Source: Albifimbria verrucaria (lineage: Eukaryota > Ascomycota > Sordariomycetes > Hypocreales > Stachybotryaceae). From it: DNA of 64,000 nt. This document shows positions 10,952 through 22,718 of this stretch, one piece after another (the stretch's first letter is position 1; each line of letters starts with the position of its first letter). The notes below the pieces were generated by a model. The model was not told the origin of the DNA. It did not search any database and was given only the letters and a program-made list of their open reading frames with translations. The stretch is from the NCBI GenBank assembly GCA_020081605.1, contig JAHREC010000030.1:1054001-1118000 (forward strand). Reading direction: 5' to 3'. Position numbers and translations under genes: made by a program.

Positions 10952-13900
10952 TTAGCGGCGTGACCGACGGCTTAACGACTGAACGTCGCAACCGAAGAGG
11001 AACCTCTGACAGTGTCGACAGCCAAGATTGTGACCTATTCCCTGTCCACGTTCAAGTTCTCTTTCTCGACCCGCATATCCATATGCTAAGTCTTCGGAAA
11101 GCGTTTCGACCTCAGGGTATATTAGTTGTGAGAGGCCAGGTGCGGTCATAGGCCTGGAAGGTCCACGATGAGGATTTGGTCGCAGCTCGACCCGGTCCCT
11201 GCGTATACTATTATCGACTAAGGGTGTCGAATCTGATCTTCTGTGACGCCTATTTACTTTGGTAGCCCTCTTTTTGTTTTGAAGATTCTTCTGCGAAAGT
11301 GCCTCAGACCCCCAGGGAATAGGTGATTCATCATCCGCGAACCCATCATCAGAACCCAACTGATCATCGGGGTCTTCTAGTGGCTGCGATGTTTTCGGAA
11401 TTGGAGTATATCCTCTCAAAACTTCAGGGACTAAGCTAATGCCAATGTCCTGGTGTCTGTTCTCTTGTTCCTCGACAGGAGAACCGCCTCTGGTACAGTT
11501 TACCGACGCATTACCTTTTAGTGAACCTGAACACTCACAAGCCTTCCAATCAGTTGCACATACCAAACAGACACTAGTACCACATTCACTATGGGTGTTA
11601 GCTGAGAGGTGATATTGCAGAACAATTTGGGCCTAGAAGGTTGAGCATACCACATCACGACATGACTGCCATTTGTTGACCATACTCTCAAGTGACATCG
11701 AAAGCATCTCCGTACTGTCCTATCCTCTTCTTCCCTACTAGTTTCTTGTAACGGTAGAGCTAAAAGTAAGGATGGATCGCAATTCGGTGACTTGTGCCAC
11801 TTTCCTTTGCATGTACGGCAAGCGCGTAACTTGCATTGTGGGCAGCGACCCATCCAGCGACCTTCAACGTTGGTAATACTCGTAGGGGGATCCAGCTTCC
11901 ACACTTGCTAGAAGGACAGTACAGGCGATTTTTTGTGCTGAACTCTGAAAATTTCTTATTCCATGCCCTTTTGAAGTTGTTGTCGAAAAGTTTTTCGACG
12001 TGCTTTAACGGAATGTAGGTTTTTGTGCAGCACTTTGGGGGCATCAGTTGTGCATCGATCATCGACATACGGAACTCATGCTCGAGACATTTTTGCACAT
12101 TCGATGGTGACATTTGAGTTTGGGAGCGTTTACTCGTGGTACATCGGCCATACAAATGATGCACTGGACGAGTGACGTTTTTCGACCCTTTGCGATATTG
12201 GTAGTGTCTTTGTCTTGATCTTCCACATAGCCTTTGATTGGTAGTGTGGGTATTGAAGGGCTTTCATGGAGAGACGGGCTTCGTCTCACTCTTTCCATGA
12301 ACCCATCGACCTCTTCTATCTCTGTTGACCCATCGTTTGGGTCAAGATCGTATCCTGCATTGCTTACAAACTTCCAGAATTGTTCGCTTTGGTATATCTC
12401 AGACCGAGATTGGTCAATTAAATCTTCTGCTACATTTGAGAGAGAAGGGGAGGGAGGATGGGAAACCGTTGATGCACGTGCTGTTGTCCTTTCGGGCACA
12501 CCAGCAGAGTCTTCTGATGCAGGAAGCGTATGATTCGTAACAACTTCGTCCTTACAGTCGTTAGAGACTACCTGCGGAGAGTTACCAGCCGTAGGCGATG
12601 TATGATCCGTAACTTGCTCACGAAGCATCGTTGTATCACTCCACGGCAGTGATGCACACGAGGTCAAGCTAGGCTCAACAGAAGATTCCAACACCCTACA
12701 AAACCGCCAAGTCAACGTCAAATCTTCACCAGTATGTCCAATTGTTATACTCACGCCTGGTCCTCCAGAAAATCGACATCATCAACTGTCAACGACATCC
12801 ACGGATGCTCCATAGCAGAGGTTGCGCTGGGTCTTTGTTCAGCAGTAGAGGACATGAGCTTAATTATGAAGTCACAGCCCGGCTCTGAGACATTATGTAT
12901 GTTCAAGAGCTCTGTAGGGAATGGAAGAGCTCCAGTGACATACTTGAACATATCAGCTATGTTCAAGAAAGGAACCGTGTGGGTCAATATCTTGTATGCC
13001 ACAGCACCAAGTGACCACATGTCCACGGATGACGTGTACGAAGTATTGGCAGCATTTGGCGAAAAGCCGAGTGCTTCTGGAGCCGCATATCCAAAAGTGC
13101 CTTGCTGTAACGTGTGCAAACTCGTGACTTCAGCCTGCCGTCGCTTGCTGGTGCCGAAGTCAGCGATTTTCACGAACCAGCTTGGCCCGCGTTCGACTAC
13201 CAAAATGTTCTAATAAGGCCGTCAGCATTATGCCTTCCTCCATGCCATGTACGAAGACAAGGAATGAATAGTTAGATAACTGAATTACCCCGAGTTTAAG
13301 GTCTCTATGCACAAAGCCATTCTCATGCATGAGTCTTATTCCTTCCAGCACTTGGGTTGTGATAAGCCTTGCTTGGAGTTCTGGAAGCGGTTTCGTCAAG
13401 TGTCTTTGGAGGTCGCCCAGCTCAAAATATTCCATCGTGATGAAGAGAGAATCTTCTACTTCGAACCACCCATCGGATCGGACAAAGCAATGCGAATACT
13501 GGCACATTCTTAGTGTACTGGGCTTTTGGCATGGGCCATCAGACGAATTGACGTGTACCTACCTTTGGATGCGAAAACTTATAGATTGCCTCCAGCTCCC
13601 TCATATAATCGAGCTCTTCACTTGCCTGGATAGACTTCCTCACTTCTTTGACGGCTCTTAACTTCTTACACCCGCCTTTGGTCTCGCAAGTCTCCAGGTG
13701 GACAGTGCCGTAGGCACCTTAGCCGAGAAATTGCTGCCGTGTCCAGCATTCTTCCCTCCGAACGTATCGCTCGCCCGCAGTTAATCCACTTCGATGGAAA
13801 ATGTGCTTCACACAGTCCTTCGAAATCTCCGTCTCGATTTTGGCGTCTGCAACGATGTCTGGAACGCTTGCTTTCGAACGGACCATCCCGCGTGTTCAAT

Positions 13901-14096
13901 GCGAAACTGGTTCTGGGACGATGTATGTCTTCGCGAAGTCCACGACATCAACAGGCGAGGCGGCATAGTTAGCACAGAACCGCAACGGATATTCAATAGC
14001 CAGATGCTTGCGCAAGTTGACAAGCAATGTCAGCCTGGCTGCTTATCGAACAAAGATGCTAGGCTGCGCACCCTCAAAGACCAATCGTCGGGACAT
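10952..14096 (-). pseudogene. Ser/Thr kinase fused to RBR E3 ubiquitin ligase, with nonsense codons
   Basis: The N-terminal region (14096-13722) is open except for TAA at 14043-14045 and TGA at 13896-13898. TAA at 13719-13721 then lies inside the glycine loop (LG-stop-GAYGTVHLE). All three stops share one frame and fit a C-to-T change. The kinase domain follows through canonical introns (13499-13562, 13210-13288), with AVKEV, HRDLKLGN, ADFG and APEAL all intact. A further intron (12696-12754) leads in frame into a Ser/Thr-rich linker and, in the same exon, RING1 (QCIICMADV, KCHHRMC). The IBR follows (YCPSSKCGSW, CPQCKLRACRTCKGKW), then a Cys-rich RING2-like end (CGTSVCLVCATDWKACECS) and a basic tail. 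Missing bases are inferred at 12090-12094 and 11885-11889. A kinase-RBR architecture would couple phosphorylation and ubiquitylation. The RING2 exon boundary is unresolved. Product may be non-functional. Confidence 0.7.
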
Positions 14097-15064
14097 TGTT
14101 AGGCCGGCGTCCTGGGTTACATCAGCTGTGCCACATCAGCTTGATGAACCATAAGCTGGTAGAGTCTTGTTTGGAGATTCACCTTACCTCTTAATGGTCA
14201 CGAAGCTCCTCTTATGGACATTTATCCTATGCTGACAAGAAGAGTATAGATCACAAAGGTTGGAAATACCCAACCTGATACAACGAGTTTCTCTATCTGT
14301 ATCTTAGAGGGCCCTAACTGCTGTGAGCACAGAGCAAACGTCTCACAGAAAATGAGGGAAGCTGCCAGTTTCTTGGGACCAATGCTTATATGTAGTCCTA
14401 TCTTTGAATTTCAACTTGCTATCTGTATGCGCTTATTTCTCCTCATATAAGATAGTACTGGCATAATTTCTTATCAATTTTAGGCATTTTAGACGGTATT
14501 AACTTGTGACAAGTATTTCTAGAGTTCTGATGGTGTGATTGAGCAGCGGAAGCGTATGCGCAATGAGCATCCGGTTACTGTCCCAAGATGCTTGATGTGA
14601 TTACACAAGATTTGCGTGGGCTTACAAATGACAAAGGCATATAGAATGAAAATGGTCTATCAATCGGCATTAATTTCACGAGATATTGTTTTACTTGGAG
14701 GCTGTAAACACCTAGTCAACGAAGGCCTACGCAAAAAGTCTTTACTAACACAATTTTTTTATTTTATAAATACAACTATTGGAGCAGTATGCAGAAGCTA
14801 AATGCGAAGTTGCAGAAACCAAATTGCCTCCATTATACGTCATTCATATCCTTATAATGTTGTTATGGAACTTCAATCAACAAAGCGCAACATAGAACCC
14901 CCAGCGCTTTCCAGCTCTATCGTGTACAATCATATAGCCTGGGGGCAGAACAACTTCTATCAAATGCCAGAGAGCTAGCCATCATATGCAGTCTAAGAAC
15001 GTTATGTTATAATGTTCATTTGATGGGAGTACACCAAAGAGAATTGCACAAAGTAGAGCCTCTA
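14097..15064. other. AT-richer intergenic, nothing clear
   Basis: No coding signal or RNA gene was recognised. Base composition falls toward A/T between about 14380 and 14900, unlike the coding DNA around it. Confidence 0.4.
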
Positions 15065-15446
15065 TCAGCGGCTTGCCGTGCATGATGAGCAAACGTGGTG
15101 AAAGCAGGATGTGTCCGGAGAAGCCCTGGACCGTTTCAAGCACAATCTGTACACATTGCCGCTCCTCCGGCATTGGCAGCACTTCCAACGCCCTCCAAGA
15201 TCTTCAAGGCGGCAATCACCCCACCACAGTCGGGGAAGTCTCACATGGCGATGTGGCGCATGGGTCTGAGGGGTCGATCTCAGGCATGTCTGTGTAGACA
15301 ATATCGTTGCATGGTAGACCGATTGCGTATCCCGTCTTGGCGTCTACTAGAGCATTGGTGCAGTATGTCCAATGAAAGTGATAGGTGATATTGCGAGAAC
15401 AGTCAAGGGTGTGGTGGTGGTGCGCAAGAAAAGAGGCGTAGCACAT
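15065..15446 (-). CDS. Cysteine-rich zinc-finger-like family, member E
   Basis: It starts MCYASFLAHHHHTLDC, the family Met-Cys but with a longer His-rich spacer and CSRN instead of C-x-H. The middle reads TYCTNALVDAKTG and GLPCND, close to member A (YYCPSALIDLSTG and ETPCSN), so A and E are the nearest pair. The C-terminal half WKCCQCRRSG and SCFHHVCSSC keeps the signature. The halves are joined if one base is missing from each of the runs GGGG at 15232-15235 and CCCC at 15219-15222. This gives 127 residues and an exact multiple of three. It lies beyond the kinase-RBR gene, about 5 kb from the other members. Confidence 0.65.
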
Positions 15447-18400
15447 TATGGTCTATGCGGGGAACAGCGAGGAGGCTGTAAGAAGACGGGAGCGTGCGTC
15501 AAGGCGTCGAGTCAAACAACCGACTAGGCGATGGCTTCGGGAGGCGTTTTTGGTAGTGGAGGAGGAGGTGGTGGTGAACGATAGTTGTGCAAATATGTCT
15601 CGGAGATGAGCAAGGAGATAAAAATGTCTTGTGTGTCGGAGAACCACAACAGAAAACAGATCGATCCAGGGTCTCTTATAAGAAAGCTAAGAGCTCCTAA
15701 TGATGTTGGAGCACGAGTGACACGGCGAGATCTTGTTCAATCTGTTTTACTCTCACGACCCGGCTCAAGAGATTGCAGTGCTGCTAAATGACGAACAAAT
15801 AAGGGGTGAGATAAAAGTATTGAAGTTCCAAGTATAAAGTAAACGCTGGTGATATCTTCAGATCCAGAGGAAGCACAAGTTGCCTCAAAGCGTATTGAAA
15901 GGAGGTCCAAAGGAGAACTCGGAGACTGTAAGGAGATATTTGAATGTTCAGAAAATGTGAAATGAGCACAATGGTCGGATCAAGAGCCTCTCTTGGTCGA
16001 CGATCTTGACGGCAAGAAGTATTTACGAGCCAACTTATTGACTGCAGGGATGAAGCATGTATTTGTTTGTCAACTCGAGGTGCTGCTGGAAATATAGCAA
16101 AAAGATAAAAGTCTTGTTGATCAGTGATTGATGAGAATGCAGTGATACTCGAGCTTGAGGCGGACGTAATGGAGCATCAACTGGGATTCTAAAGCGACTC
16201 TTTATATCCAGTCGTACGCCGATTTAATGACTCCGACATTCTGCACCCAGTTGGCGGCCGTCGCTATCACCGCCCGATTTCCTCAGCAATCAGGATGACA
16301 TGACGAAGGACCGCTCGTCTGGTGCTCGCCCAATTGGAGACCTTCGGAAATTCTTCCATCGCACGTGGAAGCGCATGGATACCGACATGGAAGAGGCTTG
16401 GAAGAGGCTTGAGACAAAAGAGTGGAAACTGTGTACAGGATCAATGTGCGGTGGAATAGACCGAGCGAGCACGAGGCCAACGGTGCAGACAGAACCGACG
16501 CAGGACCCTAAAGCATCTACAAGTTGCCTTGTCATGTCTCTCAGACCCCAGTCGGATTCACCGAGTCATAAGCTGAAGCGAAAGGGATCAGATAGACAAG
16601 AGGTGGGTTGGACGGTGGAAAGTGGTGGCTGCTATATTGCATGGTGTGAGAGCCGAAATCTCCTGACATAGACGGACGCAATAGCAGCGATGAGCTTCCC
16701 ACCCAAGCTCAGGCAGTCCTCAGGACTGATGGAGTAACTGTCATTCTTTGGCAGGTCATGCAAGTGTCAAGCCACGGGAACACAAGCACGGACAAAAACG
16801 CGTAGTGACATAAATCTAGAATCAGAGTGAGCTCACCACGACCTCACAGCCATGCTGAGAGCTGGTGAGAAGATTAGGCTATATTGAAGAGGCATGCAGT
16901 AGCTCTCCGCTAGGCGAGGGCGGCTGTCGTAGTGGCAATCGCATTGTGTTGGTATTGGTCGCTGTAGGATGCCCGCTCATGATGCCCCTGAGCAGCTGAT
17001 GCGGAAGTTCACCAAGTAATTTTGGGGAGTAGGACAACCTGGAGGAGGCGTCGTTGTATCATAGGTTCATGCAAAAGAGCCGCATTATCATGAACTAGAA
17101 GTATAAGCGCTCCAATGTCGACAATTCCTAACTCGCTGCCAAGGCGGCGCCTGAGGAGGAATGCTTTACAGGTCATAGCGTAACGGCTTTTCAGCCACAT
17201 TCTGGCATTAAAGAAGTCGCGCAGCAGCTACAGCGCACCAAGTATGCAGAAATATGACAGTAGTGCTGTTGTGCAACTTTCGGTTCACATGCAGCGCTGC
17301 TCAGTTCGCTTGCAGTAAATCTCAGGGTATCGTCGGAAAGGATTCTCCTAAGCGTGAGAGAGAGGTAGACAGACTCGGCTGCGAAGCTTTGGGACTGGAG
17401 AGGTGTGCATTGCGCGTCGAATACGGGAGGCTGTGGAAGCGAGAGGTTGATGATCGATGGGATGCGTCGATGGAGCCCCTGTAACACGAAACGTGCATGT
17501 AAAAGTAAGCAAAACATGCAGATGGCTCAAGTCACATGCAGCCAGGATTCCGCCGAGGTTGAAAATTTTGCTGGTGCAGAAACAGAGTGATGCCAAAGCT
17601 GACAGACCGAGGGTGAAGCGTAAACGGAGAGATACGGCACGCCGTATCCTGGACATGTTTGGCGAGGAGGATCTCTAGGATCGGCGTGTTCTGCAGGTCA
17701 CCCATGGCGTGTGGTTAATAGGTAAGGGTGTGGACCTCAGGCGGTCATGGTTCTTGTCGGTCATGCCTTTGAGTAAACGCTTGACTAGACGCTCTTGCAC
17801 CGACGAGAACTTCGCCCGAGACATCAAACAGCCGCCCGGTCTCCGACTACGGCGTTCCTTCAAACACAAGCAGGGTATAGCAAGCTGACAAACCGAGGTG
17901 CTTATGTGATTGCTACACCTATTTGACCTTAGGCGTGATCGTGATACGTGCTCGTCGGTTCTACCTTGCGCTGATCAAATAGTTTAAGTGAGGCTATTAG
18001 GTGAAATCGCGAGCCGATTCGTAATCTAGACCGTGTAGGCCTGAGGCGCTCGGACAGCTCGGAAGGACTCTTGTAATCAGATGTTGCAGTTTAGCGTAGT
18101 TGTCACGGGCGAAGTGCAGATAATCAGGATGTTGTCGTGATTTATTGTTACAAGGACGAAAGTCGTCGACCCAAGGCGCATAGTCCCAACACTTGCACAA
18201 CAACGTGGTGGCTTAGAGACATGACTTTGATGGGATGGCCGTATGAGGTGGGCGTCAAAGCACACAACTGAAACCTAAGCTGTTGAGACAGGCATCTTAT
18301 TAGCATTCAGTGTGAGAAGATGGTTCTAGGGTTAACAAGGAGTCCACAGCCGATGGTAACCGTGAGACCAAGTCGGTTGCTCCGATGCGACCAGCGACCA

Positions 18401-18719
18401 GCGCTTAGGAATAGTCACATATGCTCCGTCATGAACGTCTACGAGAATTCACGTCCATTGTAAGTCCCAATGAGCGTAACAGGACTAGCCTTCACCCACA
18501 GCACGGAGCTTCGAAACCGCATCGTGAGGATCTCGGCCATTGGCGCTGCTGATGAGGTTGATCATTGGGACGAGGCAATGGCGAAGAAGAGAATTATGGG
18601 AGGTACTCGAGATCAAGGCGAAAAAGCCGTTCATTAATATGTTGCCGGGATATTGATGGTATCCACAAACGCCAGACATGCTTCCAAATTTTCGTACAAA
18701 TGCCCAAGCAACTACTCCT
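15447..18719. other. Large intergenic region, no supported gene
   Basis: Only short open frames are present. The ATG-led plus-strand frame at 16300-16671 (123 codons) is hydrophilic with a basic stretch but resembles nothing I know and may be chance. I saw no cysteine-family motif, no transposase-like motif and no RNA gene. Confidence 0.4.
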
Positions 18720-20138
18720 TCAAAATCTGCGCAGCCGTTAGCAATTTGACACGGAATCCGGTTAGGAGATACTGACCTAATCTCATATGAACCTGCTCTC
18801 GTCATGTACCGCACCCACTTCACACTCGAGTAGTTGCTCTTCTCAAACACTTTTAGGTATCTCACCAGCAAGCCAGAACTCGTAAACATCAACAAACTGA
18901 AGTTGAGGCTCAGTGGCGGCCTGCTCCATGCACGCTGGTTGGTCATGCTGGTCAGGATGGCTTCGGCGCTGAGGACGTATTCGCTCTGGCCAGTGAAGCG
19001 GCCAATCTTCCACACGATGACGTTCTCGCTAGGCTCGTACTTGGCCTTGCCCTGGGTGCAGCGCTCAATGATCTTTGCGGTGTTGAGGGTGTGGGAATCT
19101 TGATAACCACGTTGGTAGCGAAAGCTTGGGGCCAAAGTTGGCCTTGACGCCGATGCTGTACTCGACCTTGGTGCGGCCGACCTCGTTGACGATGGCATGC
19201 ACCTTGAAAGGGAGATTGACGTTCTCGGTGGCTCGGTAACGCATAAGCTCGAACTCGCCATCAGGAGGGACGAAGCTGATGATTCTGTCGGCGTCGAACT
19301 TGCCCAGCTTCACGCACTGGTGGAACTGGCAATCTTCGAGAGTGACACTACCGGCCGCCGCCTTGGTGGCCTTGGTACCCATTTTGTTGCCGCTGGGCAG
19401 GCTCAGCAACCCATCGGTGTCGAGGAGAAGTCTGTCGTTCAGACCGAACTTGCACTCGGGAGTGCCCGAGAGATACGCGCGCATAATGATCTGACCGGTA
19501 ACGTCGGCGCGAAGTACGGCGCCCGTTGCTGACATGAGAAGGTTGACGTCCTCGATGACATCGACAAAGGCCTCGTTCTTCCGGTAGCGTACGTCTGCCT
19601 TACGCCACGACAGAGCGCCGGTAGCCTGCATGGTGATCTTGGTGGTGTCTTCGGGTCGCGTCTCGGACTTGACGCCCTCGGTGGTAATGTACATCTTGAG
19701 GGTGTCGGTCTCGGTGTTCTGGGGATATCCGAAGTCGATGATCTCTGTAAAGGCTAGGGTGAGCACAATGAAGCACGCGATCAGGCATCCAAGAAGCTAA
19801 CCATCCAGCAGTTCGTACACCAGGACGAAGTTGTTCTTGACGGCCTCCTCGTCGAACTTGCCGAAGTAGCCCTTGCCGAGCTGGATCAGGCGGTAGAGGA
19901 ACTCGAAAACCAAGGCGGCATTGGCATTGCTCTTGGTAATGGCAACCAGGTAGATGTTCTCATGCTTGACGTGGCTAAAGGTGGTGCTTCCCAGCGTCAG
20001 GATGGGCGACCTGACCTGGGCATTGGAGATGACCTGAATGCGGAAGACATCGGCAAGGCGGGGGCGGCAGTCGTTGCGAAAGGCGCGGAAGATGAGGTTC
20101 TCGCCCTTTTGGTTGAAGATGAGGACTCCGGACAACAT
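18720..20138 (-). CDS. apm4: AP-2 clathrin adaptor complex, mu subunit
   Basis: The medium chain of the AP-2 adaptor binds tyrosine-based cargo signals and phosphoinositide at the plasma membrane during clathrin-mediated endocytosis. The N-terminal longin-like domain starts MLSGVLIFNQKGENLIFRAF and ends in NNFVLVYELLDE. The mu homology domain follows (about residues 165-435) with NPPDGEFELMRYR-type blocks, here FVPPDGEFELMRYR, then WSRPPLSLNFSLLMFTSSGL, and the terminal SNYSSVKWVRYMTRAGSYEIRF. Introns are at 19745-19801 and 18727-18776; the last leaves a three-codon final exon. Two single-base losses (AAA at 19121-19123 and GGG at 19087-19089) break the frame. Restoring them gives 437 residues, normal for fungal AP-2 mu. 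It is a housekeeping gene, so the breaks are almost certainly sequence errors. Adaptor mu paralogues (AP-1) are the alternative, but the tail favours AP-2. Confidence 0.85.
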
Positions 20139-21103
20139 GGTGGGAGGGAGGGGCCTGTGCGACCGCGTGCGACCTGGAGTTATTGTCTGTCTTGATGCTC
20201 CCAGTCAGGCGCTGGAGATGGAATCGAGGGATTCCTGAGATCCATGATAGGAGGGGATTCTGCCGCATAGCTCCTGAAAGGCGGTGAGCAAAGCCAGGGT
20301 GTGATTACATAACCCTGGCTGCTCTCCTCCAACCACTGCTCCATCACCATCACTTACACGAGCTTTCCACTAACACAAAACTAAATTGGTAAGCTTTACT
20401 TTTCTCTTTGATGAGGGCTTATGGGTGCTGGATCATTATTGCGAAAAGAAATTTCTGATAAGTAATGGATAAAAAATAGTAAAACTTTAGTTATGATATG
20501 GTCCAAGGGTGGTTCAGCACGAATGCGTACTGCAGGTTTGTTAGAAGCTATCAAGCACCGACGTCAAGTAATGTTGGGAGACAGTCATTCACAGTCGAAA
20601 CTCCTATTCAGCAATCTTTTTATTTTATTATTTATTATTCTTATTTTTTTGTCTTCAAATTATGATTAGGAACAATCGTATAGGAGGATGTAGCTCTTCA
20701 CTTTATGCATCCATAATACCTTCATGTCCAGCCTCACCCTAGACCCGAGCCACAATAAACAAAACAAAACAAGTGAATGGCCTTGCAGCTGCGCACATAG
20801 TTGTAAACAAACCCGAGCTTCAGTTGGAAGCCTCTACTGAGACATCTGTCTATGTACGGACCTCATTGGTAAGACATAGCATACACCTCGAATGCTAAGC
20901 AAGTTCTCTTACATGATCTACGTCGATCTATGATCACTGTTTCGAAACACATTCACAGCAGCTGGTACCGGAACAAAATAGATTGTCAGAAAATGCATGT
21001 TATATGTTCAGATCATCTATATACACGTCTTAAACCACGCATGTACATCCACCCATCCCCTGAATGCGAACCTCCCTTTCGCCCAAGACTCATTTTCAAT
21101 CCC
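20139..21103. other. Intergenic between AP-2 mu and cel6A
   Basis: Promoter of the AP-2 mu gene and 3' flank of cel6A. A T/A-rich tract lies at 20617-20650. No gene or RNA was recognised. Confidence 0.5.
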
Positions 21104-22718
21104 TTACAGGAAAGAAGGGTTGGCGTTGGTGAGCAGCTGCTCGAAGTAAGCCTGGAACCACTGACCGGCCTCGGGGCGGGCTGCAGGGCGGAGGCGAGAC
21201 CGCAGTGGAAGTCGTAGCGGGCGGCGCTGGTGTCGCTGGTACCGTCACACTCACCACCGGGCTTGACCCAGACGAAGGCGTCGAGCCAGTCATCACCGGT
21301 GTCAGTGGAAGGTCGGCGACCGAAACCGGTGCCCTTGGCGTTGCACCAGTGGCCCCACTCGAGCTGGCCGGTGGGCTGCTTGCCGGAACGGCCCTGGTCG
21401 GTGATGAACTTGACACCGGTCCATCCGGCCTGGACCAGGAGAGGACCGAGAGCGTTGACGAACTTCTTCTCGTCGTAGACGGGGTTAGGGGTGGTGTACG
21501 AGGGAGGAGAGCTGAGCGACCAGGCGTTGTAGTTGGAGACGTTGGTGACGAGACCACGGAGAGACTTGGGGAGCCGGCATCCTTGTAGACCTTGGCGTAC
21601 AGAGGAGCAGCCAGGGCCTGGTTGGCAGGCCATCCGAGCCATCCAGCGTGACCGGCATCGAGGTACTGGGCGACGTTGGGCAGGTCGAGGTTCTTGATGG
21701 CGTAGTTGGTGCACTCGAGGTAAGCGCTCTGGGCGTTCTGGCACTTGGGCACGTTCAGGTTGGTGACCAGGTTGGCCAGGAGTCGGGCTCTGTAGCAGTA
21801 TTAGAATCACAGATCTTTGACCGAAACTCGGGTGTCAAACTCACCAATGACGAGCAGGATACGGATGTCAGAGAAGTCCTGGATGATCTTGCGGATGGTA
21901 TCGATGTAGTTCTTGTACTTGGCAACACCACCATCAGCGATGGCGTATTCACCGTTGGAGGCGGCAGCGGCGCAGTCACGGTCAGGCAGATCGTAGACGA
22001 CGAACTGACCGGCGTAGTTGGCACCGGCCTTGTTGGCAGCACGGATGTCCTCGAGGGCCTCACGCATCAGAGGAGTCTTGGAAAGGGTGTCGCTGTTACT
22101 TGTCAGCCAAGACGCTCGCGATTCATCGCCAGGAACAGGACAACTTACAGCCACATGAACGAGGGGACCTCGGCGACCTTGGCGGCAGCGGTAGCCATGG
22201 CACCGCTCAGCTTGGGAATGGCCAGGGTGTGGACCTCGGAGCTGTAGTACTTGTTCGCCCACAGGTCGACGCCGCTGAAGGGGTTGCCGGACCAGGTGGC
22301 GGTACCGCTGCCGACCGGGGAGGCTTGGTGGTGGTGGAGGCGGTAGAGCTGGTTCGGGTGGACGAGACACCGGCGGAGGTGGACGAGGCCCTGGTGCTGG
22401 AGGGAACCGAGCTGGAAGAGGCACGGGTCGAGCTGCTGCTGGCACGGGTGGTGGTGGAGGTCACGCCGGGGGCACCGGGGAGACACTGAGAGTACCACTC
22501 GTTCTGGGCGACGCAAGAGCTGCCGCTGGCGCAGCAGCTGGGTCCAGTCCAGCCGTTACCACCGCACTGGCCCCTAGATGATTGTTAGCACGATAGAAAA
22601 GCTCGGCCGGGAGAATTTACACTTACCACTGGGTAGCGCAGGACTGGCGCTCCTCGATGACAGGAGCGGCCATGGCAAGGCCGGCCAGGGCGGCGATGAG
22701 AAGAGTCTTAGCAGCCAT
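21104..22718 (-). CDS. cel6A: Secreted cellobiohydrolase II, CBM1-GH6
   Basis: An inverting exo-cellulase that releases cellobiose from non-reducing ends of cellulose. Signal peptide [19 protein letters not shown], then a short VIEERQ pro-region. An N-terminal CBM1 follows ([20 protein letters not shown] to [10 protein letters not shown]), then a Ser/Thr/Arg linker with TRASSSS repeats, then the GH6 domain. Visible catalytic-site blocks are YDLPDRDCA (proton donor Asp) and VIEPDSLAN (second Asp). The end is [18 protein letters not shown]. Introns are 22574-22626, 22093-22148 and 21790-21844, all canonical. The reading frame is broken at four C runs of the coding strand: 22317-22320, 21779-21780, 21568-21571 and 21173-21176, each one C short. 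Restored length is 484 residues, typical for the family. Three GGCTAG elements upstream suggest control by an XlnR/Xyr1-type activator. I regard the gene as functional. Confidence 0.93.

Noticed and set aside
16300..16671. 123-codon ATG-led plus frame
   Set aside because: Isolated, no recognisable domain, no promoter-like signal. Could be chance.
21104..22718. cel6A as a pseudogene
   Set aside because: All four breaks are one-C losses in C runs, splice sites and catalytic blocks are intact, and the same error type breaks housekeeping genes nearby.
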